Part shown: positions 33,726 through 41,078 of the stretch, piece by piece
Layout of the letters: each line of letters begins with the position of its first letter
How positions within the stretch are numbered: position 1 is the stretch's first letter
Assembly (NCBI RefSeq): GCF_039536765.1
Contig: NZ_BAAAZF010000001.1
Coordinates: 2,439,501-2,503,500, forward strand
Direction of reading: 5' to 3'
Source: Parerythrobacter jejuensis
Lineage (GTDB): Bacteria > Pseudomonadota > Alphaproteobacteria > Sphingomonadales > Sphingomonadaceae
Length of the DNA stretch: 64,000 bases
Notes under the pieces: model-generated
The model's database searches: none
Seen by the model: the letters and a program-made list of their open reading frames with translations, nothing else
Told to the model about the DNA's origin: nothing
Position numbers and translations under genes: made by a program

Positions 33726-34637
33726 ATGGTGGGTGCAACCAAGGAAAATTTGGCGGCTCGATTGCCACACCAGCGCTGGCTGCTGCTGGTGGCATTGCTG
33801 GCTGGCAATATTGCCTTGGCGTTGGGACCATGGAGCGTACGTCTGGCCGATAGCGGGCCGGTCAGCGCAGCATTTTGGCGCCTGTTTCTGGCGCTGCCGC
33901 TCCTGGCCTTGTTGGCGCGTGGGACCGGGCAGAAGTTGGGCGGTATTCCACGCAAGACTCTGCTGTTGGTTGCCCTCGGTTCAGTTGCGTTCGCGCTGGA
34001 TCTGTCGAGCTGGCATATCGGCATCGAGCGGACCCGGCTCGGCAATGCCACGCTGTTCGGGAATGCAGGCAGCATCATCCTGTTGTTTTGGGGATTTGTG
34101 GTTGCCCGCTCGCTTCCGCGCGGGCTGGAATGGCTGGCGATAGTCTTCGCGCTGGGCGGAGCAGCAATCCTGATGGGGCGGAGCCTCGAGATCAGCACCG
34201 GGACACTGATTGGCGACCTGTTTTGCCTTGCCGCAGGCCTGTTCTACGCGGTCTATTTGCTCACCCTGCAAGACGCGCGCAAAGAAATTGGCGCCTGGAG
34301 CCTGCTGGTCTGGGTGAGCGTGTTCGCTTGCCCGGTTTTGCTCGTGATCGCGATGCTGAATGGAGAGCCGGTCTGGCCGACCAATTGGGCGCCGTTGGTG
34401 GCACTGTCATTCCTCAGCCAGTTGGTCGGGCAGGGGTTGCTGGTATTCTCGTTGCGCCATTTCCCGCCGCTCGTGATCGGCTTGGCCTTGCTGACTCAGC
34501 CCGCAGTCGCCGCGCTCTATGGCGTTGTCGTATTCGAGGAAGTTCTGGGCGGCTGGGACGTCTTCGGTATGCTTCTGCTGGGCAGCGCATTGGTGGTCTC
34601 GCGGGTGCGGGCACCCGAACGCCCTCCTGCGCGCTAG
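33726..34637 (+). CDS. EamA/DMT-family membrane transporter
   Basis: A 303-residue protein with ten hydrophobic segments in two related halves, each with EamA-like features (for example FWRLFLALPLLAL and GLALLTQPAVAALYGVVVFEE in the last helices). It belongs to the drug/metabolite transporter superfamily and would export small metabolites. The start at ATG 33726 excludes an N-terminal extension (to 33666) that overlaps the divergent gene. Its TAG stop shares CTAG with the convergent DUF2254 gene's stop. Confidence 0.85.
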   Translation: MVGATKENLAARLPHQRWLLLVALLAGNIALALGPWSVRLADSGPVSAAFWRLFLALPLLALLARGTGQKLGGIPRKTLLLVALGSVAFALDLSSWHIGIERTRLGNATLFGNAGSIILLFWGFVVARSLPRGLEWLAIVFALGGAAILMGRSLEISTGTLIGDLFCLAAGLFYAVYLLTLQDARKEIGAWSLLVWVSVFACPVLLVIAMLNGEPVWPTNWAPLVALSFLSQLVGQGLLVFSLRHFPPLVIGLALLTQPAVAALYGVVVFEEVLGGWDVFGMLLLGSALVVSRVRAPERPPAR

Positions 34638-35959
34638 CGCGCGATAATCATGCAAAATTTCTGATAACGCGCTTCGACCATTTCCAGATCGGGGCCCGAT
34701 AAACATTCGCGCGCCTGCCGCGCCAATTGTTCGGCCTCTACCGTCAGTGTTCGCAATCTTGCTTCGTCATCAAGAGTCGTCGCAGCATTTGCAATGCAAT
34801 CGAATGCAACGCGTGCTGCTGTCGGGCTGGTGGCCAGGGCAGAGCGCATGGCGCCGAAGCCACGGGCGACAAAATGGTCGAAATCGTCGTCGAGCAGGAT
34901 CAGGCGATCCTCGCTTGCCGATTCCGCCTCGTTGAAAGTCCGCACCAAGTCGCGCCTCGCCAATTCTGCCGTGGCTGCGCCCAGCCAATGCATCGCTGTA
35001 ATGGCCGTGAACGGATCATTGATGCCCGGACTGAGTGCGCGCAAACCTATCTCGACAAGCTCGTCGATCAGGAAGTGCAAATCCTGGGTCGGAGTTCGCA
35101 TGCCGCCCTGCGTGAAGCACGCGCGGATCTTGCCATCGCGCAGATCGTCCAGATCATCATCAGGCGACCAATAGGCGAGCGGGACGTCGGGATGAACAAA
35201 ATCTCCGGTCCGCACGCCCAGTTTCAGATGGCCCTCTGCCGCTTGGGCAATCCGTTCGAGCTCGGCAAAATCAATCCGCTGGATATATCCCACATCCTTT
35301 GCGGTCACTGCCCGCCCCCGCGGGGCCTTCATTTCTACTTCGGTGCTGGCATCGTTGGGAAACAACCGTTTGATATCGTTGATCAGCCGTCCGCCAATTC
35401 CTTCCAGAACGGAATTGATCCGGATCGAGGCCGGGATGTGATTGAGAAAGAACACCAGCACTGCGATCGAAATAGCCATCAGGATATAGGCAGTCAGGAG
35501 CGACAATTGCGGCACAAACCCGGGCATGTTGCTCGCTTCACCTACGGTCAGCATCGACTGTTCCTCGCCAGTGCGGACCACGCGCAAAACGGTGAGCGCG
35601 AAAACAAAGGTGCCGATAAAGGTCGCCAGACTGAACTGGTTGCCCCGGTCTTCCATGAAATTGGTCAGCAGGCGGGGGCCATAATTGCCGCTGGCATAAG
35701 CCACAGCTGCAATCGTGATCGAGAAAACTGTTGATGCCACGCCGATCATCGAGCCGGCGATGACGGTCAGCATGTTCGAAGCACCCTCGGGGCGGGCAGG
35801 CTGGAGCCATTCAACCTCGCCTATCCACTCAGCCCACCCGGTTCTGTCCAGGTAGATAGTGAGAGAGGCAAGACACACCGCAAACAGCGCGAAAAGCGCC
35901 GGGTAGAACCAGTAGCTTGCGTTGACCGAATGCCAAGCTGCTTTCAGATGCCCCAACAT
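34634..35959 (-). CDS. DUF2254 membrane protein
   Basis: A 441-residue protein with an N-terminal helix (YWFYPALFALFAVCLASLTIYL), more helices in residues ~55-180 (including SMIGVASTVFSITIAAVAYASGNYGPRLL, the family's most conserved segment), and a soluble C-terminal half. This matches DUF2254, whose function is unknown. The start has an almost ideal AAAGGAGGTTG ribosome-binding site. It stands alone, with 74 bases to the next same-strand gene upstream. Confidence 0.88.
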   Translation of the reverse strand: MLGHLKAAWHSVNASYWFYPALFALFAVCLASLTIYLDRTGWAEWIGEVEWLQPARPEGASNMLTVIAGSMIGVASTVFSITIAAVAYASGNYGPRLLTNFMEDRGNQFSLATFIGTFVFALTVLRVVRTGEEQSMLTVGEASNMPGFVPQLSLLTAYILMAISIAVLVFFLNHIPASIRINSVLEGIGGRLINDIKRLFPNDASTEVEMKAPRGRAVTAKDVGYIQRIDFAELERIAQAAEGHLKLGVRTGDFVHPDVPLAYWSPDDDLDDLRDGKIRACFTQGGMRTPTQDLHFLIDELVEIGLRALSPGINDPFTAITAMHWLGAATAELARRDLVRTFNEAESASEDRLILLDDDFDHFVARGFGAMRSALATSPTAARVAFDCIANAATTLDDEARLRTLTVEAEQLARQARECLSGPDLEMVEARYQKFCMIIAR

Positions 35960-36033
35960 GGCGCAACCTCCTTTGGGAATAGGGGTACAACGCCTATCAG
36001 CCAGAAGAGTTGCCGAGCGCTATGAATTTCGGG

Positions 36034-36318
36034 CTAGAGCGGCACGAAAAAGATGAAAGTCTCGTCAGCCAGTTGCAGTGCCGCGAAAGGATGGCGCCTG
36101 CCATCATAGGTGCTGAAAAAGCAATCAACCAGCAACGGTTGGGCATCGCCCGGGTGGCGCAGGGATACCTGGTTGCCGACCCGGACCCAAGGCTCTGCCC
36201 ATAAGTCGACGGGCCATTCTTCCAAGGCTACGTTTTCTTCTGTGCGGCCGACATATTTCCAGCCACGATCATGGTTCCAGCGCCGCGCGCGGGCTCTGCG
36301 GACGGGATTTGCAAGCAT
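36034..36318 (-). CDS. Hypothetical protein downstream of nadA
   Basis: A 94-residue protein of unrecognised family. It has a basic N-terminus (RRARARRWNHDRGW), several Trp residues and a hydrophobic C-terminus (ETFIFFVPL). The ATG lies six bases after the nadA stop on the same strand, so it is probably translated with nadA. Composition and codon pattern look like a real gene, but no motif is recognised. Confidence 0.6.
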   Translation of the reverse strand: MLANPVRRARARRWNHDRGWKYVGRTEENVALEEWPVDLWAEPWVRVGNQVSLRHPGDAQPLLVDCFFSTYDGRRHPFAALQLADETFIFFVPL

Positions 36319-36324
36319 GTCTGT

Positions 36325-37311
36325 TCAGACCTTGCCCAAATCACCCTGGCCGACAGTGCCGCTCGCCATTTCGAGCATCTTGTCGAGGCTCTTTTTGGCT
36401 TCGAGGCGCAGGCTCTCTTCAATCTCGATGCGCGGTTCCAGATCGCGCAGGCAGGTATAGAGCTTTTCCATCGTGTTGAGCGCCATGTAGGGGCAGATAT
36501 TGCAGCTGCAATTGCCGTCGGCACCCGGCGCACCGATGAAGGTCTTCTCCGGAATGGCTTTTTCCATCTGGTGCATGATGTGCGGCTCGGTTGCCACGAT
36601 CAGCGTATCACCTTCGAACTCTTGCGCGAATTTCAGGATGCCGCTGGTGCTGCCGACATAATCGGCATGATCCACGATGGTAGGCGGGCATTCAGGGTGC
36701 GCAGCGATCGGCGCATGGGGGTACTGCTCTTTCAGTTTGAGCAGCTCGGTCTCGCTGAAGGCCTCGTGGACAATGCACACGCCCGGCCACAGCAGCATTT
36801 CACGGTCGAACTTCCGGCTGAGATAGCCGCCAAGATGCCGGTCCGGCCCAAAGATGATTTTCTGGTCGGCGGGGATCTGTTGCAGAATCGTTTCTGCGCT
36901 GGAGCTGGTGACGATAACGTCGCTCAGCGCCTTCACCTCGGTCGAGCAATTGATGTAGGTCAACGCGATGTGGTCGGGATGCGCCTCGCGGAACGCCTTG
37001 AACTTCTCTGGCGGGCAGCTGTCTTCGAGGCTGCAGCCGGCATCCATGTCAGGCAGCACCACAACCTTTTCAGGCGAAAGGATCTTGGCCGTTTCAGCCA
37101 TGAATTTCACACCGCAAAAGGCGATCACGTCCGCATCGGTTTCGGCAGCCATCTGGCTTAGCTGGAGCGAATCCCCAACGAAATCGGCCAGGTCCTGAAT
37201 GTCCGGCGTCTGGTAGTAATGCGCCAGGATAATCGCGTTCTTCTCTTCGCGCAGACGCTTGATCTCGCTGAGCAGGTCTTCGCCGGTCGGCAGTTTGGTT
37301 TCGGCAGTCAT
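36325..37311 (-). CDS. nadA: Quinolinate synthase NadA
   Basis: A 328-residue protein with the NadA features AHYYQTPDIQDLADFVGDS near the N-terminus and cysteines for the [4Fe-4S] cluster at Cys122 (YINCSTE), Cys208 (HPECPP) and the C-terminal CSCNICPYM group (268, 270, 273). It condenses iminoaspartate with dihydroxyacetone phosphate to quinolinate in NAD synthesis. nadB and nadC are not adjacent. It is divergent from an acyl-CoA ligase gene, with 100 bases between the starts. Confidence 0.97.
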   Translation of the reverse strand: MTAETKLPTGEDLLSEIKRLREEKNAIILAHYYQTPDIQDLADFVGDSLQLSQMAAETDADVIAFCGVKFMAETAKILSPEKVVVLPDMDAGCSLEDSCPPEKFKAFREAHPDHIALTYINCSTEVKALSDVIVTSSSAETILQQIPADQKIIFGPDRHLGGYLSRKFDREMLLWPGVCIVHEAFSETELLKLKEQYPHAPIAAHPECPPTIVDHADYVGSTSGILKFAQEFEGDTLIVATEPHIMHQMEKAIPEKTFIGAPGADGNCSCNICPYMALNTMEKLYTCLRDLEPRIEIEESLRLEAKKSLDKMLEMASGTVGQGDLGKV

Positions 37312-37411
37312 TCTTCAGGCCCCTCGGGATTCCGCATTGCCCTGCTGATATAGGCATTTTGCAGTGTTTTGCGAGCCAGTTGTGCTAGCTTCCAACGGGG
37401 GAGAGCGAGCG

Positions 37412-39031
37412 ATGTATGATCTAGAGCTGACCGAAGCCTATTGTCCGGCGCAAACAGATACCGAGTATAGCGAAAGAACCATCGAAGATGTGCTGCGAGA
37501 GCAGGCTGCGACCCGCCCGCAAGCCTTGGCATTGCGCGAGTTGCTGGCCGACGGGACGGTCGGGCGCGAATGGACTTTCGAAAGGCTTCTTGAGGATGCA
37601 GAGCGGACGGGACGCGCACTGGCGTCCCGCCATCCGGCTGGATCGCGAATCGCGATAATGGGCGGCAATTGCCCCGAATGGGTGCTGGTGCAGCTTGGCG
37701 CGGCCTTGGCTGGCCTTACGCTCGTTACCGTCAATCCGTCGTTCCTCGCCCGCGAAGTGCGCTACGTGCTCGAGCAATCGGGAGCCTGCGCCGTGTATTA
37801 TCAGCCCCATGTCCGTGGCACCGCTTTGCGGCCTGTGGTCGACGAAGCAGCCGCGGGCTTGGCGGCTTCGGACTATCTGATCGATATCGAAGATCTGGCC
37901 GAGCTGTTTTCCGGCGAACGCGATGGCGCACTCAGAGCGACCAAGCCGCATGACATCGTGATGATCCAGTACACCTCCGGTACGACTGGCTTCCCCAAGG
38001 GCGTCCTGCTGCACCAGCATGGACTGGTACAAAGCAATCGCGACGCCTTTGATCGCTGGGAACTTGCGGCCGGGGAAACGGTGATGTGCCCGTTCCCCCT
38101 CTTCCATACGGCGGGCAGTGCGGTGTGTGTTCTGGGGTGTCTTGCCCATGGCGCCACATTGTTGCTGGTGTCGCTGTTCGATCCCGTTGCCGTTGCCAAG
38201 ACCATCGAGCACGAAAAGCCTGAAGTGGTTGGCGGGGTCGCCACCATGATTTTTGCCATTATCGAAGCAGCCAGGGCGACGGGGACCAGCATCGACTGCG
38301 TCAAGACTGTGATCAGCGGCGGGGCGATGGTTCCGCCCGAGCTGAACCGGGCGGCCCAGGCCACTTTCGGAGTGCCGATCCTGATCGTTTACGGCCAGAC
38401 CGAGACGTCACCCGGAATTACCGCCGCGTGGCCAACTGACAAGGATGAGGAGCTGACTGAGACGATCGGCCAACCGCTGGCCCATATGGAGGTTTCCATC
38501 CGCAACCCGAAGGATAATTCGGTTTGCAGGGTCGGCGAGCAGGGCGAAATCTGCATGCGCGGTTACAACATGATGGTCGGATACAACGACAATCCGCAGG
38601 CCACATCCGAGACAATTGATGCCGACGGCTGGCTGCACACAGGCGATCTCGGCAGCATGAGCGCGCGCGGCTACGTCAAGATTACCGGCCGCGTGAAGGA
38701 GATGATCATTCGCGGCGGCGAGAATCTGTTCCCGGCGGAAATCGAGGCTGCGATGCTGGAACATCCAGCAGTCGCTGAAGCTGCGGTGGCAGGTGTCCCG
38801 GACGAAAAATGGGGCGAGGTCGTCGCGGCTTTCCTGCGGTGTGCCGACGGTGTGGGGAAACCGACCGCCAACGAGCTCAAGGCTCACATCCGCGAGCGCC
38901 TCTCCCCCCAAAAAACGCCGCAGCATTGGATCTGGATGGACGAATATCCGCTGACCGGCTCCGGCAAAATTCAGAAATTCGAACTGAGCAAGGCGTTTGT
39001 GGCGGGCAAATATGAAGGTCGCGAAGCCTAG
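37412..39031 (+). CDS. AMP-dependent acyl-CoA synthetase
   Basis: A 539-residue adenylate-forming ligase. Signatures: P-loop IQYTSGTTGFPKGV, YGQTETSPGIT (A5), DGWLHTGDLGSM (A7), GRVKEMIIRGGENLFPAEIE (hinge), and the C-terminal LTGSGKIQKFEL with the catalytic Lys. It resembles medium/long-chain fatty acyl-CoA synthetases of the FadD/AcsM type. The ATG at 37412 follows GGGGGAGAGCGAG; an earlier in-frame ATG at 37364 lacks a site. It stands alone between nadA and the sulfotransferase gene. Confidence 0.9.
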   Translation: MYDLELTEAYCPAQTDTEYSERTIEDVLREQAATRPQALALRELLADGTVGREWTFERLLEDAERTGRALASRHPAGSRIAIMGGNCPEWVLVQLGAALAGLTLVTVNPSFLAREVRYVLEQSGACAVYYQPHVRGTALRPVVDEAAAGLAASDYLIDIEDLAELFSGERDGALRATKPHDIVMIQYTSGTTGFPKGVLLHQHGLVQSNRDAFDRWELAAGETVMCPFPLFHTAGSAVCVLGCLAHGATLLLVSLFDPVAVAKTIEHEKPEVVGGVATMIFAIIEAARATGTSIDCVKTVISGGAMVPPELNRAAQATFGVPILIVYGQTETSPGITAAWPTDKDEELTETIGQPLAHMEVSIRNPKDNSVCRVGEQGEICMRGYNMMVGYNDNPQATSETIDADGWLHTGDLGSMSARGYVKITGRVKEMIIRGGENLFPAEIEAAMLEHPAVAEAAVAGVPDEKWGEVVAAFLRCADGVGKPTANELKAHIRERLSPQKTPQHWIWMDEYPLTGSGKIQKFELSKAFVAGKYEGREA

Positions 39032-40996
39032 TCAGCTTGCCCGACCGACCGCCTCTTTCAATTCGTCCAGCCACGGTTCGAACGGCTTCCAGGCGTTCTG
39101 GCCTGAACGGTTGATCGGCTTGCGGACCTGTTCGCTGCTGGCCGTGCGCACGGCCCTGTCGGTCTGGTGGAAATTGAGGCACGCCTCTTCGAAAGGCAGG
39201 CCGCAATGGTCCAGCATCCGGTGCACCTGACCTTCCAGATCGTCGAGCACATCCTCGTGTTGGACCCGCAAGACCTTGCCGGGTAGCACCGTGTCCCAAT
39301 GATCCATCAGATCGACGTAATCCGTGTAATAGCGACCGACTTCGCTCAGTCCGTAGGTGAACTCCTGCCCCTCGGCGAAGAGTTGCTTGAAACCCGAGAA
39401 GCAGCAATCCATCGGATCGCGCCGCGCATCGATGATCTTGGCATTGGGCAGGATCAGGTGGATCAGCCCGATATGGCGGAAATTGTTCGGCATCTTGTCG
39501 ATAAAGAAGGGTGCGCCCTGCCGGTGGATGCGCGTATTCTCGATAAAATCCTCGCCGAACTTGGCCAATTGCTCGGGCGTGAGATCATGCAGCACTTGCG
39601 GATAGAGCGATTGACCCGCCTTGCGGCCGCGCAGCCGGTGGGCCAGCGCGAGAATATTGGGTAGCTCGAGCGTCCCATCGACCATCGAATGGCTGGCAAG
39701 AATCTGCTCCAGCAACGTCGATCCTGCTCGCGGCAATCCCAAGATGAAAATCGGATCGGGCGCCAGGCAACCCTCGCCTGCATGCTTGGCAAACAGATCG
39801 GGCGTGCAGTGCTGCTTCTGCCGGGCCAGCTCTTCCTGCATCGTGTCGGCGGAATAGCGCGTTTGCGCGCGTTTCAGGCTGTTGCCCTGCTCGTAAAAGC
39901 GAAAGCTCTGCTCGTAATCCTTGCGATCCTCATAGGCTTTGCCGAGGGCGAAAGAGATATGCACCCGGTCCATGAAGGCGAGATCGGGCCGGTCGATTTG
40001 CGCGCGCATGGCGGCCATTTCCTGGTCGGAGAAGCGGTACGTCTTGAGATTGGCGAGCGCATAATAGGCATCGCCATGATCGGGCTTGGCCGCAAAGGCT
40101 GCCTGATAGCTGGCGACTGCCTTGTCCTGTGCGCCCGTCGTCTTGAGGGCATGGCCCCGGCTGGTCAGCGTGGCGGGATCATTCGGCACTTTGTCCAACA
40201 CCTGATCGAACAATTCGAACGCGCGGTCATAATCGCTGGTCTGCATGCTCTCGATCGCGAGATGCGATTGGAACAGAGGGCTGGACGGATCCTGGGCATG
40301 CAAGGCCTCGGCCTGTTCGCGCGATTGGGCGAATTTCTGCCGCCGGCGCAGCGCATCCATATAATCGAGCCGCAATTGCACATTGTCAGGCTCAAAGGTC
40401 ACGGCGCTTTCGAGCAGGAATTCGGCATCATCGAGAATGCCCAGCTTGATCCCGATCTGCGCGAGTAACCGCATACCTTCCACATTGCGCGGATTCTGGC
40501 GCAAGAAGGCGCGGCAGATTTCCTCAGCGCGCAACAGGCGCCCTTCGTGCAGATGATTGGACACCGCGAGCAATTCGCGCGGAAGAGCCTTGAGCCGGTC
40601 TGCCTGACCCGCAGCTGCCGTCGCCTCTGCCGGCCGTCCATTGGCAGTTAGCAGCGCGGCCTGTGCCCGCCAGCTTGCCTCCAGCGCCGGATTGAATTGT
40701 GTGGCACGGGTAAAGGCCGCAAGCGCGGCCGCATCGTTGTTCTTGGCGCGGGCCAGGTGGCCCGCCTCCTGCCAGGCGCGGCCATATTCGGGCGAGGCTG
40801 CGTGCAGTCGGTCCAGGTAATCTTGCGCGTCATCGAAACGCTTGAGGTAACGGGAGGCTGCTGCTGCCATATAAAGCGCATCGCTATCAGCTGGATCATC
40901 GGCCAATATCTGGCCAGCCAAGGCGAGCCCGCCGGCAAAATCCCCAGCCTGCAACGCCTTCTGGGCGCGTACCACCATTTCGTCGCGATCGCTCAT
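39032..40996 (-). CDS. TPR-repeat sulfotransferase
   Basis: A 654-residue two-part protein. Residues ~1-390 hold a series of tetratricopeptide repeats; from about residue 400 there is a sulfotransferase domain with the PAPS 5'-phosphosulfate loop FILGLPRAGSTLLEQIL and the 3'-phosphate-binding IIDARRDPMDCCFSGF. It would transfer sulfate from PAPS to an acceptor held by the repeats. It lies 82 bases downstream of a TonB-dependent receptor on the same strand, a pairing I recall as common in sphingomonads. The start ATG at 40996 matches the beginning of the first repeat; ribosome-binding site weak (AAGG). Confidence 0.87.
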   Translation of the reverse strand: MSDRDEMVVRAQKALQAGDFAGGLALAGQILADDPADSDALYMAAAASRYLKRFDDAQDYLDRLHAASPEYGRAWQEAGHLARAKNNDAAALAAFTRATQFNPALEASWRAQAALLTANGRPAEATAAAGQADRLKALPRELLAVSNHLHEGRLLRAEEICRAFLRQNPRNVEGMRLLAQIGIKLGILDDAEFLLESAVTFEPDNVQLRLDYMDALRRRQKFAQSREQAEALHAQDPSSPLFQSHLAIESMQTSDYDRAFELFDQVLDKVPNDPATLTSRGHALKTTGAQDKAVASYQAAFAAKPDHGDAYYALANLKTYRFSDQEMAAMRAQIDRPDLAFMDRVHISFALGKAYEDRKDYEQSFRFYEQGNSLKRAQTRYSADTMQEELARQKQHCTPDLFAKHAGEGCLAPDPIFILGLPRAGSTLLEQILASHSMVDGTLELPNILALAHRLRGRKAGQSLYPQVLHDLTPEQLAKFGEDFIENTRIHRQGAPFFIDKMPNNFRHIGLIHLILPNAKIIDARRDPMDCCFSGFKQLFAEGQEFTYGLSEVGRYYTDYVDLMDHWDTVLPGKVLRVQHEDVLDDLEGQVHRMLDHCGLPFEEACLNFHQTDRAVRTASSEQVRKPINRSGQNAWKPFEPWLDELKEAVGRAS

Positions 40997-41024
40997 ATTC
41001 AGAATGCCTTGCCGCAAATGCGAA

Positions 41025-41055
41025 GCGGCGGGCAAGCCTTTCAGCCGCCCGCCGC
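41025..41055 (-). promoter_or_regulatory. Hairpin between the receptor and sulfotransferase genes
   Basis: A perfect 9-base-pair stem, GCGGCGGGC with GCCCGCCGC, closes a 13-base loop in the 82-base gap. It is not followed by a T-run on the minus strand, so it is unlikely to be an intrinsic terminator. It is followed on the plus-strand side by a smaller inverted repeat (CACTT...AAGTG, 41056-41071). It may stabilise the receptor mRNA or limit readthrough. Confidence 0.45.
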
Positions 41056-41078
41056 CACTTTTGCGCAAGTGCTGCGAC

